Assembly (NCBI GenBank): GCA_009779975.1
Contig: WRAY01000002.1
Location: 1 to 64,000, forward strand
Length of the DNA: 64,000 bases
DNA from: Bacillota bacterium
GTDB taxonomy: Bacteria; Bacillota; Clostridia; Christensenellales; Pumilibacteraceae
Reading direction: 5' to 3'
Shown here: one piece after another, positions 7,300 to 15,777 of the stretch
Numbering within the stretch: the first letter of the stretch is position 1
How the letters are laid out: every line of letters starts with the position of its first letter
Translations under genes and position numbers: made by a program
Notes under the pieces: generated by a model
What the model was told of the DNA's origin: nothing
The model's database searches: none
The model's input: the letters and a program-made list of their open reading frames with translations, nothing else

Positions 7300-9471
7300 A
7301 TGCAGAATTCAAATGAGAACTGTATGCAAAAAACAGTTCGCAAGGTATCGGGAATAGTTGACATTAATTTTTTTGCTAATGGGTCGGATCATTCTGTGTC
7401 AATTGTTGATCATGTTGGAAATAATCCGAATCAGAAAGTAACAACTACTAATGGTCGCATAACATCTAAGCAAGGACAACAAATATTCGAGCGCAGACTA
7501 ATAATCGATAAGAGGTTAACTACTTTTTGTGGAGGTGGAATTCCGCTTGATAGGTCAACTCATATTGTTCATCCAAGAAGCATAACTGGATGGATAGGTA
7601 GTAGATCTAGCAACAGCAATGGCTTTTTTGCAGTAGGTCAGCCCCAAATTATTGAACAATCTTTTCTTGTAAGAAGAAGGTTGCCGTATCTAGAAGTTAG
7701 AGGTGTTGTGCCGCGTAATACACGAACAGGGCAGTTATTGCCAGCGGAGTTTCCTAGAGATTTTAGGTTAGTGGTGCATTTTGTTGATGGACGAACATTC
7801 ACACATAATACTACTAACAATGCTAGTTTAGTGTGTCGGTGGGATTTTGAAAGAAGAGAATTTTTGCAAGGAGATAATGGCTCAGATCGTAGAAGTCCAA
7901 TTAACTTGCAAGGATTAAATTTTGAAAGGGATGTAGTAGGTGCGCGACTAGAGATTACTAGGTGGAATAGAGCTGGTTCACTCCCAAGGGTTGCTTATTT
8001 TAGTGGAGAGATGCATGAAGGTTTTGATGGCGATACGCTTGACGGCATAGAGGTTCTCGAAGAAAAAACAGGAAATGTTAATCGTCTCTCATATGGAATC
8101 AGTAGTAATTCATGCAAAGTGAGTGTTCTCAATAGGGACAGAATGTTTTATGAGGAACATAATTTCAATTTGCTGCGTCGTGGCAGATGTGTTATGCCTT
8201 ACATTGTTTCTGGAAACGAACAGCATTCATTGGGTAGGTTTTTATCTGAAGAATGGCAGTTAGACGATAAAAGTAATTTTATGAGTTGCACAGCGTATGA
8301 TGTGCTGTATTCATTACAGGATTTAAACATTAATATGGGTCTAAATTTTGTGCGTAATGACTCGGGCATATTGGATGTTAGACCTATTACTAATATGCCA
8401 GTTTGGCAGATAGTTCATCGTGTTAGAGATTTGACGAACAATGCTCGAACGGACAATGGATTGTTCGAGGTAATTGAGTTTTTGGAAAATCCGTACTTAA
8501 ATGAACATACCAGAAATATTAACTTGCCATATGTCTTGGTGGAAGAAAAATCAGCTTGGAGAGTGTTGCAAGATATTGCTAATTTCTGTTGTGCATATAT
8601 ATATGCAGACAGACAAGGAAGAGTTGTTTTAGAAGATGATGAATTCATTGCTCTTAATTCTTGGATGGGTTCAAGATGGGGGCTGTCAGGAAATAACACT
8701 CGTGCTCCAGTTATTGCAAGCAATTCACAAAGACGGTTTAGAAAAGTCAAAGCTTCATTTACTCTTGAAAATACACAGAGCATACGAATTCATGGTGTAA
8801 AAGAGTTTACTTATGACGCGACATTGATGGTCGCACCTCGTGAGAATACAGCACCACATGCCATAAGAACAATGGCGCAATTTATTCTTGATAAATATGG
8901 AGAAGGATTGTCTTTTGTTGATGCGGAGTGGAAAGGAGATGTCAACCTTGAATTAAGCGACAATTTTGAAGCGAGAAGCATTCATGACAAGGATTCAAAA
9001 AGAAAGATTTATGAATGTTTATCAAATGAAATGTCACTTGGCAGAAATTTCCGACAAGTGACAAAGGGTAGGACAAGGGTTAATAACAGTAATAATAATG
9101 CTGAAACAATAATTGATCCAGATAATTCATTTAACTTCAGCCTTCCAGTCAAGTCAAGGACCATAGTCAATAGAGTTAATGTTGAGTATTATGTTCTTGA
9201 GCCAGACACAGAAGAGAATCGTTCAATACGAGTTAATCTAAGTGATTGTGAAATCACGGGGACAGGAGCGGTTAGAACTGTTACGGCTAGAGTTCCTCTT
9301 GGAAATAGAGTTTGGGAGAGGATTCATAGGGTGAGAGTTGAGATTGACACTAATCTAGATCTAATTACCCCAACAATGCTTTCAAACACTAGCAATAATA
9401 TGTTATGGATACGATTTAGTGCAAATATAAACAACACAATTGATTTTAGAGTTCATATCAACAACAACTAG
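7300..9471 (+). CDS. Large baseplate hub / tail-tip protein
   Basis: 723 residues, starting at the ATG after GAGGAG; a longer frame from 7279 lacks a site. The protein is strand-rich throughout. A segment around residues 245-345 (NRLSYGISSNSCKVSVLNRD...) resembles tail-tip/hub proteins of siphophages that carry the receptor-binding apparatus. It is the largest protein of the module and follows the expected gene order. Its last four bases overlap, convergently, the stop of the reverse-strand lipoprotein gene. Confidence 0.65.
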   Translation: MQNSNENCMQKTVRKVSGIVDINFFANGSDHSVSIVDHVGNNPNQKVTTTNGRITSKQGQQIFERRLIIDKRLTTFCGGGIPLDRSTHIVHPRSITGWIGSRSSNSNGFFAVGQPQIIEQSFLVRRRLPYLEVRGVVPRNTRTGQLLPAEFPRDFRLVVHFVDGRTFTHNTTNNASLVCRWDFERREFLQGDNGSDRRSPINLQGLNFERDVVGARLEITRWNRAGSLPRVAYFSGEMHEGFDGDTLDGIEVLEEKTGNVNRLSYGISSNSCKVSVLNRDRMFYEEHNFNLLRRGRCVMPYIVSGNEQHSLGRFLSEEWQLDDKSNFMSCTAYDVLYSLQDLNINMGLNFVRNDSGILDVRPITNMPVWQIVHRVRDLTNNARTDNGLFEVIEFLENPYLNEHTRNINLPYVLVEEKSAWRVLQDIANFCCAYIYADRQGRVVLEDDEFIALNSWMGSRWGLSGNNTRAPVIASNSQRRFRKVKASFTLENTQSIRIHGVKEFTYDATLMVAPRENTAPHAIRTMAQFILDKYGEGLSFVDAEWKGDVNLELSDNFEARSIHDKDSKRKIYECLSNEMSLGRNFRQVTKGRTRVNNSNNNAETIIDPDNSFNFSLPVKSRTIVNRVNVEYYVLEPDTEENRSIRVNLSDCEITGTGAVRTVTARVPLGNRVWERIHRVRVEIDTNLDLITPTMLSNTSNNMLWIRFSANINNTIDFRVHINNN

Positions 9472-10091
9472 CGAACTTGAAATATAACATAAGGTATCAT
9501 TGTGTTCCAAGCAACACCTGTAGGCCAACCGATCCAAATATGAGTTCCTGTGGAAGGCGCACCATGAGCAACTGTTTCATTAAGCGATAATACATTGCCT
9601 GTAAAAGTTGAGGTTGCAAAGGTTCCGTCTGATTGTAAAGATCGAACCATTACAAACTGACCTGGGGCATAGCCTGGCATATTTAGGTTGGTAATATGCA
9701 GGTGTACAGTCTCATTTGGATCCTGCAAGGACAACTCCACTCTAATACTAAACAATCTCAATCCAGAATGAGTCACATAAGTAAAGGTCTCGCCGATTTG
9801 ATGGATACGCTCTTCAGGAGTAGTTCCAGACCCCGGTGGGCCAGAAGGTCCCTGAGCTCTAACACCTGTGTCTTGTGTTCCAATCCACCAGTTACCGTTA
9901 GATCCGATATGAGGTGTTTGACCAGCAGGTCCTGGAAGCCCTCCAAGTTCTCTTGCTTCTTCTAATTCACGCTCTAACTGGTCAATACGATTTAACAAGT
10001 CAGTAGAATCAAACTCAGAGTCGCAACCAACAAAAACAAAGACGCTTAAAAGCATTATGCAGGCAAGTAAAATAGTAGTAAATTTTTTCAT
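9468..10091 (-). CDS. Lipoprotein with collagen-like Gly-X-Y segment
   Basis: 207 residues. A signal peptide ends in a lipobox (VFVFVGC, Cys at about residue 23). A coiled coil (RIDQLERELEEARELG) and short collagen-like triplets (GLPGPAGQTP, QGPSGPPGSG) flank a GSNGNWWIGTQDTGV motif common on clostridial surface proteins. A beta-rich C-terminal domain follows. It is the only reverse-strand gene in the tail module and has its own consensus promoter and GGAGG. That is the pattern of a phage cargo gene expressed in the dormant state, perhaps for superinfection exclusion or surface change; the role is inferred. Confidence 0.8.
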   Translation of the reverse strand: MKKFTTILLACIMLLSVFVFVGCDSEFDSTDLLNRIDQLERELEEARELGGLPGPAGQTPHIGSNGNWWIGTQDTGVRAQGPSGPPGSGTTPEERIHQIGETFTYVTHSGLRLFSIRVELSLQDPNETVHLHITNLNMPGYAPGQFVMVRSLQSDGTFATSTFTGNVLSLNETVAHGAPSTGTHIWIGWPTGVAWNTMIPYVIFQVR

Positions 10092-10106
10092 AATAATACC
10101 TCCAAA

Positions 10107-10122
10107 ATGAGTATCAACTCAT
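10107..10122 (-). promoter_or_regulatory. Perfect 16-bp palindrome between lipoprotein promoter and ribosome site
   Basis: ATGAGT and ACTCAT arms surround ATCA. It lies just downstream of the -10 of the lipoprotein promoter and could be a repressor operator or a leader hairpin. Confidence 0.5.
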
Positions 10123-10129
10123 TAATATA

Positions 10130-10158
10130 ATTATAGCACAAAAAATAATATAAGTCAA
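10130..10158 (-). promoter_or_regulatory. Consensus promoter for the lipoprotein gene
   Basis: Read on the minus strand: TTGACT, 17 bases, TATAAT with TGC before it. The strength suggests constitutive expression independent of the tail operon. Confidence 0.8.
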
Positions 10159-10188
10159 CAAATTTTCAATGATATAAGGAGAAATATA

Positions 10189-10893
10189 ATGTCAAAAAGA
10201 CAAAAATTTAACGGCGCGAACTTCAATGTCGACCGCGTCAATGATAGTCATGAATTTGATCAAGACAGTATTCTAACTACAGACGATCTAAATAAGATGG
10301 TCAACAGCACGATCAATCTTGGAGCGACAAAGTCCGACATTGGACACACTCATCCTGCAGTCGAAATATCTAGTGGACAAGTCCCAGTTAATCGTGGTGG
10401 AACGGGAAGATCGTCTCTAAATAGTAATCGTTTGCTAGCAGGTGGAACTTCCACAACTGCAAATGTTGTTAGCATTTCATCAGGGTCATCGGGACAGGTC
10501 TTAACTTCTAATGGTTCAAATAGTGCGCCATCGTGGAGTACAGCACCTTGGCCTCGTAACATAGAAGTCAGAAGAAATGTGAGGTTGCATAGAGATTGGA
10601 CAACCGTGTATACAGGGGCTAGTTTTAGGGCTAGTGCAATCGTATTGATTAGACCAACATTTACTGGAGGATTCGCTGGAATAATCAGTGCCACAAGGAC
10701 TACTAGCGGTAATAATAACACCATATCGGAAAGTCAGGGACTGATTCGTGATTCAAGCCCTGTTGGTAATATCAATAGAAGGTGGGTCAGTGCAAGGGAT
10801 GCTACATGTGGAAATAATACAATTTTGCAGGTGCGAGCATCTAATGACGGTGCAGTTGGAGATTATATTATCACAGTAATTAATGCAAATTAG
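10189..10893 (+). CDS. Tail fibre protein
   Basis: 234 residues; AAGGAG upstream. An N-terminal attachment part contains IGHTHPAVEISSGQVPVNRGGTG, the GHTH...RGGTG..SL repeat-type motif of phage fibres and collars. It is followed by a Ser/Gly/Asn-rich shaft and a beta-rich tip of about 110 residues. It probably binds the host surface. It follows the hub gene, interrupted only by the reverse-strand lipoprotein gene. Confidence 0.75.
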   Translation: MSKRQKFNGANFNVDRVNDSHEFDQDSILTTDDLNKMVNSTINLGATKSDIGHTHPAVEISSGQVPVNRGGTGRSSLNSNRLLAGGTSTTANVVSISSGSSGQVLTSNGSNSAPSWSTAPWPRNIEVRRNVRLHRDWTTVYTGASFRASAIVLIRPTFTGGFAGIISATRTTSGNNNTISESQGLIRDSSPVGNINRRWVSARDATCGNNTILQVRASNDGAVGDYIITVINAN

Positions 10894-10906
10894 GAGATAA
10901 AAAAAT

Positions 10907-11347
10907 ATGAATACAAATTGCGAAATAAATGAAAAAAGAAAAATATATTTTTTGCTAGATGATGAAAAGTATATTATTGGTGTAGCTGAGTTTGATTTTC
11001 CTTGCCACATAGAAACAATATATACAAAAGAGGATTTTATTGCGATTTTTGGCTCGAAATGTATCACTGATGGGAAACATCAATATCTTGATGAACAAGT
11101 GTTAAAAAGCGGAGGAACTTCAAGAAGTTTGGGAAGTTGTCTGAATAGCGAACAAGAAATCTTACGTTCATTGCGACAGGAAGTTTGTTTTCCTGTAATC
11201 AATCGTGGCAAACTTTGGTATGATAGTTTGACTAATTCTCAACATCAAGAACTCAAGCAATGGTATCAGGCGTGGTTAGATGTGACGGAAACACTGAAAG
11301 AGCCGAATCTGCCTGAGTGGTTAAAGTATGACGAGGGGGATAAATAG
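10907..11347 (+). CDS. Tail-fibre associated protein (XkdW/chaperone-like)
   Basis: 146 residues; AGGAG upstream. The C-terminal half (EQEILRSLRQEVCFPVINRG...HQELKQWYQAWLDVTE) is a helical pattern seen in small proteins encoded directly after phage fibres, which act as fibre chaperones or XkdW-like tail proteins. The stop abuts the next start. The role is by pattern and neighbourhood. Confidence 0.55.
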   Translation: MNTNCEINEKRKIYFLLDDEKYIIGVAEFDFPCHIETIYTKEDFIAIFGSKCITDGKHQYLDEQVLKSGGTSRSLGSCLNSEQEILRSLRQEVCFPVINRGKLWYDSLTNSQHQELKQWYQAWLDVTETLKEPNLPEWLKYDEGDK

Positions 11348-12313
11348 ATGTATACAGGGTTAACAGGTGCACTAAAAGTTGGTGGTATAAATATAGCCTA
11401 TATAAGTGGATGGAATCTTGAAGAAACTACCGAAATAATTGAGGTGTCAAAAGTTGGTAGTTTGGTTAAAGGAGCTTTCCCTACTTTTCAAAGATGGAGT
11501 GCCAGTTCTAATGGTGCGGTGTCAATGGAAGACGATGGACAACGCTTATTATATGATGCACGAAGAAAAGGCGAAAAGATCGAACTTACATTGTATCTTA
11601 AGAATGAGGGTGATGATTTGCGGGCTGTCTATTTTCGTGGTGAGTGTTATGTCGAATCATTAGGTATAGACATTTCATTTGAAGGAGTTGCACAAATAGC
11701 AATTAGCGTAAGAGGTCTAGGTGCGCTAAAATTCAATATTAGGGAGCGTGTTATAAGGCGTGCTTATGGGTATGATGAGCTTTATGCAATTGGTGAAGGT
11801 GCTTCGTTTGAGACGCATATTCATAGTGTTACATTTGTAGGTGATTATGAATATGATTGGAACGATTTGATTGGAGACGAGTGCCTAATGTTGCAATCGT
11901 TAGGAATTAACTTTGTTTATAATGGAGACTTAGAAATTGATTGGGATGAATTAGCTATCAATGAAATTAAGGACATTGATAGCGATGTAAGTGCTGTGAG
12001 TTGCATAAACATTGTTGCTCAAGATGAAGTGGAAAACATTAATGAATATGATGGTTGTCTTAACGATCTAGTAACTGAATATGATTTTATGTTGAAAAAA
12101 ACACAACTTCCTTCGATAGGCATTATGTATCCACAATTTAGAGATCTAGCCGAGCAATTTTCTGAAAAAGATGAAATTGAAATACCGAAAGACTTAATGA
12201 GTCGTGAACAACTAGATAGTATTTTGGGTGCTGTTATGGAGGTCGATATTGAGAGCGACAATATTAAATATCAAGTAGTTAAAAGAAAAAATGAGAGAGG
12301 TGTAGTCCAATGA
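11348..12313 (+). CDS. Second tail-tube-like protein with extra C-terminal domain
   Basis: 321 residues. Residues 1-128 align by eye with the tail-tube protein at 4392: YTG.TG, GG..(I)AYIS.W, W.AS..G, ESL..D.S and ISV.G.G.L.F occur in the same order. Residues 130-321 are acidic and unlike anything else here. Its gene starts immediately after the fibre-associated gene and overlaps the glycosyltransferase-like gene by four bases (ATGA). It could be a tip or collar ring, or the acceptor of the modification encoded by the next three genes; both are inference. Confidence 0.7.
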   Translation: MYTGLTGALKVGGINIAYISGWNLEETTEIIEVSKVGSLVKGAFPTFQRWSASSNGAVSMEDDGQRLLYDARRKGEKIELTLYLKNEGDDLRAVYFRGECYVESLGIDISFEGVAQIAISVRGLGALKFNIRERVIRRAYGYDELYAIGEGASFETHIHSVTFVGDYEYDWNDLIGDECLMLQSLGINFVYNGDLEIDWDELAINEIKDIDSDVSAVSCINIVAQDEVENINEYDGCLNDLVTEYDFMLKKTQLPSIGIMYPQFRDLAEQFSEKDEIEIPKDLMSREQLDSILGAVMEVDIESDNIKYQVVKRKNERGVVQ

Positions 12314-13182
12314 GAGCCTTTCATTCATTTTCAACAAAACCGTTACTTAAAGAAAACTATAATCGCAAAATAGATGAACAAATTGATTGCATAATTACTA
12401 TCGCAACGCTGTCATGTTTGCAAGCAAAAAGATTGGGGATAGAATTGGTGCTGCATACTGATGATTTAGGCGAAAAGATGTTCGGATTTTTGCCTTACGA
12501 CAACATTTATGCAACACTAAACAAGAATAGAGGACATGAAAGATTTTGGGCTTCTGGAAAGATGTTAGCGCATGAGGCAGAACCTTTGGGGAGCGTGCAT
12601 TTTGACATGGATGCTATAATCAAAAAACCAGACCTAGTTAAGCTGTTATGCGAATCTAAACAAGATTTAGTTGTCGAAGCTCATGAATATTATCCTGATG
12701 TATATGACTATCCTACGAATAAATTGATAGAGCAAGTTTCAACATTTCCATTTTTGGATATGAAAAAATATAGAAAACATGATGCTCTTCGTTGTGGGTT
12801 GGTCAAGATTAACAATCAGAAATTAAAGGACATGTATATTAAAGGATATTGGAATATACATGATCAGTTTGTTCAGAGTAATTCACAATCATTGAATGAC
12901 AATATGTTTACACCAGACATCGTGGTTGAGCAGTCATATCTTCTTAATCTTGTTGTGCAACATAATTATTCGCTTCAAGTGATCTTTGGGCATGGATTTG
13001 CTCATGGTGAGAGAGGTGGCTTCACTGCGAAAGAATTGGGATGGAACCATTTTATGAGTGGAATAAAGTTTTATCTTTTGCCGAGATTGAAAGAGCAATT
13101 AAAAAAAGGCAAGATCGGATATTTTGAAAAATCTCAGCAAACTATAAAAGAAATAATAGAGTTTGTTAAATCAAAAATCTAA
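12310..13182 (+). CDS. Glycosyltransferase-like protein (DUF6734-like)
   Basis: 290 residues, translation-coupled to the tail-tube paralogue. The segment GSVHFDMDAIIKKPDLV (D99, D101) matches the DxD-type metal/nucleotide-sugar motif found in GT-A fold enzymes that read H.D.D..l.kp. LGIELVLHTDD precedes it, as in GT32/GT8-like proteins. No signal peptide or membrane helix. It probably transfers a sugar or sugar-phosphate; donor and acceptor are unknown. The next two genes encode a kinase-like protein and a cytidylyltransferase. Confidence 0.6.
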   Translation: MRAFHSFSTKPLLKENYNRKIDEQIDCIITIATLSCLQAKRLGIELVLHTDDLGEKMFGFLPYDNIYATLNKNRGHERFWASGKMLAHEAEPLGSVHFDMDAIIKKPDLVKLLCESKQDLVVEAHEYYPDVYDYPTNKLIEQVSTFPFLDMKKYRKHDALRCGLVKINNQKLKDMYIKGYWNIHDQFVQSNSQSLNDNMFTPDIVVEQSYLLNLVVQHNYSLQVIFGHGFAHGERGGFTAKELGWNHFMSGIKFYLLPRLKEQLKKGKIGYFEKSQQTIKEIIEFVKSKI

Positions 13183-13226
13183 AGAAATTGTATCATAGTA
13201 GCTTTTTAAATGTTGAGGTTTAATTT

Positions 13227-14267
13227 ATGGCTTTTCAGTGCAATTATAATATAATAAATTCTTTGATTTCTACTGAAGAACTTTTAAGAATTGATGGTCA
13301 ATCACAACGCATAAAAGGTATTATTGATACTGGCAAGACTGCAGTGGTGTACAAACTTGAAATTGGTGGACAATATTTTGCACTTAAAAAGTGTAGAGAA
13401 CGATTCGAAAATATATTTCATCATGAGGTTCAAATTCGAAGTAAAATTGAAGAAATAAAAACACAAAACCCTGTGCTGAGTCAGTATATTGTGGATACAA
13501 TTTATGCGTGTAGTGAGAAAGGTATTATTTTATCTCAGTGGGTCGAAGGGAACGAGATTTCACATTTTAACGAGTCGATATTTGAGCGAATATTCGATGC
13601 TTTGTTAGAGATTGACAAAGCGGGTTTATTTGACTTCGACCTGCATAAATCTAACATATTGGTAGATGGCAGTGGTTTTGTGAAATTAATAGATCTTGGA
13701 GGAATGTATTCATATAATCCATTAACAGAGTATAACAACTATGGTTTTACATATCCGACGTATCATTTTGTGGAAAGATTCGAGACTAGATTTTTTTTAA
13801 GAAGTTTGTTGTTGGAAGAATATAATGGAATCAGTAGATCTAGTGTTCTATTGAAATATAGGATTGAAAAAGAGAAAGCATTAAAATGCTATAACTTAAA
13901 ACGGGAGTGGTTAAGTGAAAGAGGAGCAGATTCCCAAGTTGTTAAATGGATTGAAGGTTTTTTGACGCAATGGTCACAAGCCTTAAAAAGCGGAACGAAA
14001 TTATACGAATTGTATGCGAGAGAACTTTTTCGGTCATGTATTATAGATTTGCCTCACAGTATAAATGGAGGACATCTTGATAAAGCCATAATTAAGATAA
14101 ATGAAATATTGAGGATATTGAATGAAGATTACGATTGCATATTTACCAAAGAAAATATTTGCTCAGATTTTTGCAATGCAAATAAAAGGGAGTATCTTTT
14201 AGAAAAATACTCAAAAATTTTGGACAGGATTTACATGCAACAAGACAGAGAAAGATATTATGATTAA
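13227..14267 (+). CDS. Protein-kinase-fold phosphotransferase (small-molecule kinase-like)
   Basis: 346 residues. Kinase landmarks are in order: a glycine-loop region GIIDTGKTAVVYKL, the ATP lysine in FALKK (K54), the helix C glutamate (E67 in HHEV), the catalytic loop FDFDLHKSN (D138, N143) and the metal aspartate in IDLGG (D156). The D-L-H-x-x-N loop is closer to choline/aminoglycoside kinases and Kdo kinases than to classical Ser/Thr kinases. All key residues are present, so it is probably active. Together with the cytidylyltransferase it could make a CDP-activated alcohol; the substrate is unknown. Confidence 0.65.
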   Translation: MAFQCNYNIINSLISTEELLRIDGQSQRIKGIIDTGKTAVVYKLEIGGQYFALKKCRERFENIFHHEVQIRSKIEEIKTQNPVLSQYIVDTIYACSEKGIILSQWVEGNEISHFNESIFERIFDALLEIDKAGLFDFDLHKSNILVDGSGFVKLIDLGGMYSYNPLTEYNNYGFTYPTYHFVERFETRFFLRSLLLEEYNGISRSSVLLKYRIEKEKALKCYNLKREWLSERGADSQVVKWIEGFLTQWSQALKSGTKLYELYARELFRSCIIDLPHSINGGHLDKAIIKINEILRILNEDYDCIFTKENICSDFCNANKREYLLEKYSKILDRIYMQQDRERYYD

Positions 14268-14308
14268 GTATTATCGGCTATAACTTTGATTTTCAAATGG
14301 AGATAATA

Positions 14309-14728
14309 GTGGAAAACAAAAAAAAATATAAGATTGGACTTATTTGTTCATCGTTTGAATTACTACACATTGGGCATATTCGAATGATAGAACAAGCAAC
14401 AGGGCAATGTGAAAGTGTTGTTATTGCTTTAAATTGCTGTCCAGAATCAGGATGGAAAAAGAAGCCCACACAATCGATTTATGAACGCTGGAAGCAAGTG
14501 TCAAGTATTAAAGGTGTTGATGTAGTGATTCCATATGAGGACGAGAAAGACTTGGAGTTGCTTATTAGGACTCTGACTTATGATGTTAGAATCTTAGGGG
14601 ATGATTACATAGATAAGAGTTGGACAGCAAAAGAATATGAAGAAGAACAGGGGATCCAAGCGCTTTTTATAAATAGGGCACATGGCAAATCCACTACAGA
14701 ACTAAAAAATAGAATCAAAAATATTTAA
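14309..14728 (+). CDS. Cytidylyltransferase (glycerol-3-P / ethanolamine-P type)
   Basis: 139 residues from the GTG at 14309, which has GGAG six bases upstream; an ATG at 14297 includes that ribosome site and is less likely. The nucleotidyltransferase signature HIGH (20-23) follows SSFELL. The C-terminal RAHGKSTTEL corresponds to the RTxGISTT signature of CTP:glycerol-3-phosphate and ethanolamine-phosphate cytidylyltransferases (TagD/GCT family). It would convert an alcohol phosphate and CTP to a CDP-alcohol. Its location inside a phage tail operon is unusual. Confidence 0.8.
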   Translation: MENKKKYKIGLICSSFELLHIGHIRMIEQATGQCESVVIALNCCPESGWKKKPTQSIYERWKQVSSIKGVDVVIPYEDEKDLELLIRTLTYDVRILGDDYIDKSWTAKEYEEEQGIQALFINRAHGKSTTELKNRIKNI

Positions 14729-14740
14729 GGAGAACTAGTA

Positions 14741-15190
14741 ATGGAATCTGGATTAATAATTGCATTATCAAGCTTAAGCTGTGGTGTTATTGGTTTGATG
14801 GTAACACTTGTTACTATAATTCGCAAATGGCTGAAAGAAAAAAAGGCTAAACTTACTGCACGTGCTGAAACTGCTGAAGAAAAAATGAAAGCAGAGAATG
14901 CTAAACTATTAGCCGAGCGACTCAAAGTCGTTACTGACGCTGTTGCTCATGCGGTAACAGAAGTTGAGCAAATGAAAGCTGAAACTAGTGGGCGAATACC
15001 AGCAAAAGTTAAACGAACTATGGGGATAGTCATGGCGCTTGATGAATGTATAAAAGCAAATGTCCAAGATGTTACCAGAGAAGAATTGGGAACAATGGTG
15101 GATAGTCTTGTTGATTTTACTAAGACTGTTAATGCCAGAGATAAAGATATAGTCCAAAGGTCTGTTAATTTTGAGAGTGTTAATGGCTAG
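14741..15190 (+). CDS. Holin-like protein (LLH type)
   Basis: 149 residues; AAGGAG upstream. One membrane helix (about 5-28) is followed by a charged coiled coil (KEKKAKLTARAETAEEKMKAEN) and a helical C-terminal domain with KVKRTMGIVMALDECIKANV. This fits the phage LL-H-type holin family. It is the last gene of the tail operon, followed by a terminator. No endolysin gene is adjacent. Export of the particle would need the host's or a distant lysin. Confidence 0.7.
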   Translation: MESGLIIALSSLSCGVIGLMVTLVTIIRKWLKEKKAKLTARAETAEEKMKAENAKLLAERLKVVTDAVAHAVTEVEQMKAETSGRIPAKVKRTMGIVMALDECIKANVQDVTREELGTMVDSLVDFTKTVNARDKDIVQRSVNFESVNG

Positions 15191-15243
15191 ATCATATATT
15201 GACTTAAATTGTTGTAATATTTGATATTTATTAAATTAATTTC

Positions 15244-15273
15244 AAAAATGTCTGCTTTGTAGTGGACATTTTT
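15244..15273 (+). terminator. Terminator at the end of the tail operon
   Basis: AAAAATGTC pairs with GACATTTTT around a 12-base loop, 53 bases after the holin-like stop. Confidence 0.75.
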
Positions 15274-15279
15274 ATTTCC

Positions 15280-15318
15280 AAAAAGACGCATTTTTTGTTT
15301 GAATTAATCTGCTAAAAT
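15280..15318 (+). promoter_or_regulatory. Promoter sharing the 16-bp element with position 2322
   Basis: AAAAAGACGCATTTTT (15280-15295), 17 bases, then the extended -10 TGCTAAAAT (TAAAAT at 15313-15318). Same element and spacing as at 2322-2360. Confidence 0.55.
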
Positions 15319-15321
15319 ATT

Positions 15322-15777
15322 ATGGGGAATATATTCCATAAAATCTATAGCAAACTAAGGAAAGCAAAAAAAGTGAATATTTATAAATATCATTACAAGT
15401 CATTAAAGGATAAATTATTTAAATTCGGAAGAAAGATCAATCTCATTAAATATGATGATTTCTTTTGGGAGATGATTCATAATAGTTTTGATGAGGGTGA
15501 AAATCCTTGGGAATATCTTATTTCTGAATATCTTGCCTTTTGCTGTAATGAGGAAGATAGAAGATTTATTAACATATGTTTTTTTAGAAAAAATTCAATG
15601 GCTTATACGAGTCAAAATTTTCCACTATGCGAGAGATCTTGTCAAGAATGGCGAGAAGAAATTTTCAAAAATTTGATTGGATTGGCTTTACAAAGAGGTT
15701 TGATGATTATTGATATCAAAACTTTAAAAATTACAAAGCATTTAAACGAGAAAGGAGGGCGAGATAGTAAAGTATGA
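15322..15777 (+). CDS. Phage-type regulator, HTH-like C-terminus
   Basis: Up to 151 residues. The N-terminus is basic. The C-terminal part (RRFINICFFRKNSMAYTSQ...ERSCQEWREEIFKNLIGLAL) has the helix-turn-helix layout of ArpU/RinA-like sigma-region-4 proteins. The ATG at 15322 lies only four bases after the -10, so the real start may be the GTG at 15373 behind AAGGAAAG, giving 134 residues. The stop overlaps the next start by four bases, making a two-gene regulator operon. Confidence 0.6.
   Translation: MGNIFHKIYSKLRKAKKVNIYKYHYKSLKDKLFKFGRKINLIKYDDFFWEMIHNSFDEGENPWEYLISEYLAFCCNEEDRRFINICFFRKNSMAYTSQNFPLCERSCQEWREEIFKNLIGLALQRGLMIIDIKTLKITKHLNEKGGRDSKV

Noticed and set aside
10350-10724. 124-codon reverse frame over the tail fibre gene
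   Set aside because: No ribosome site; it is the complement of a well-supported fibre gene.
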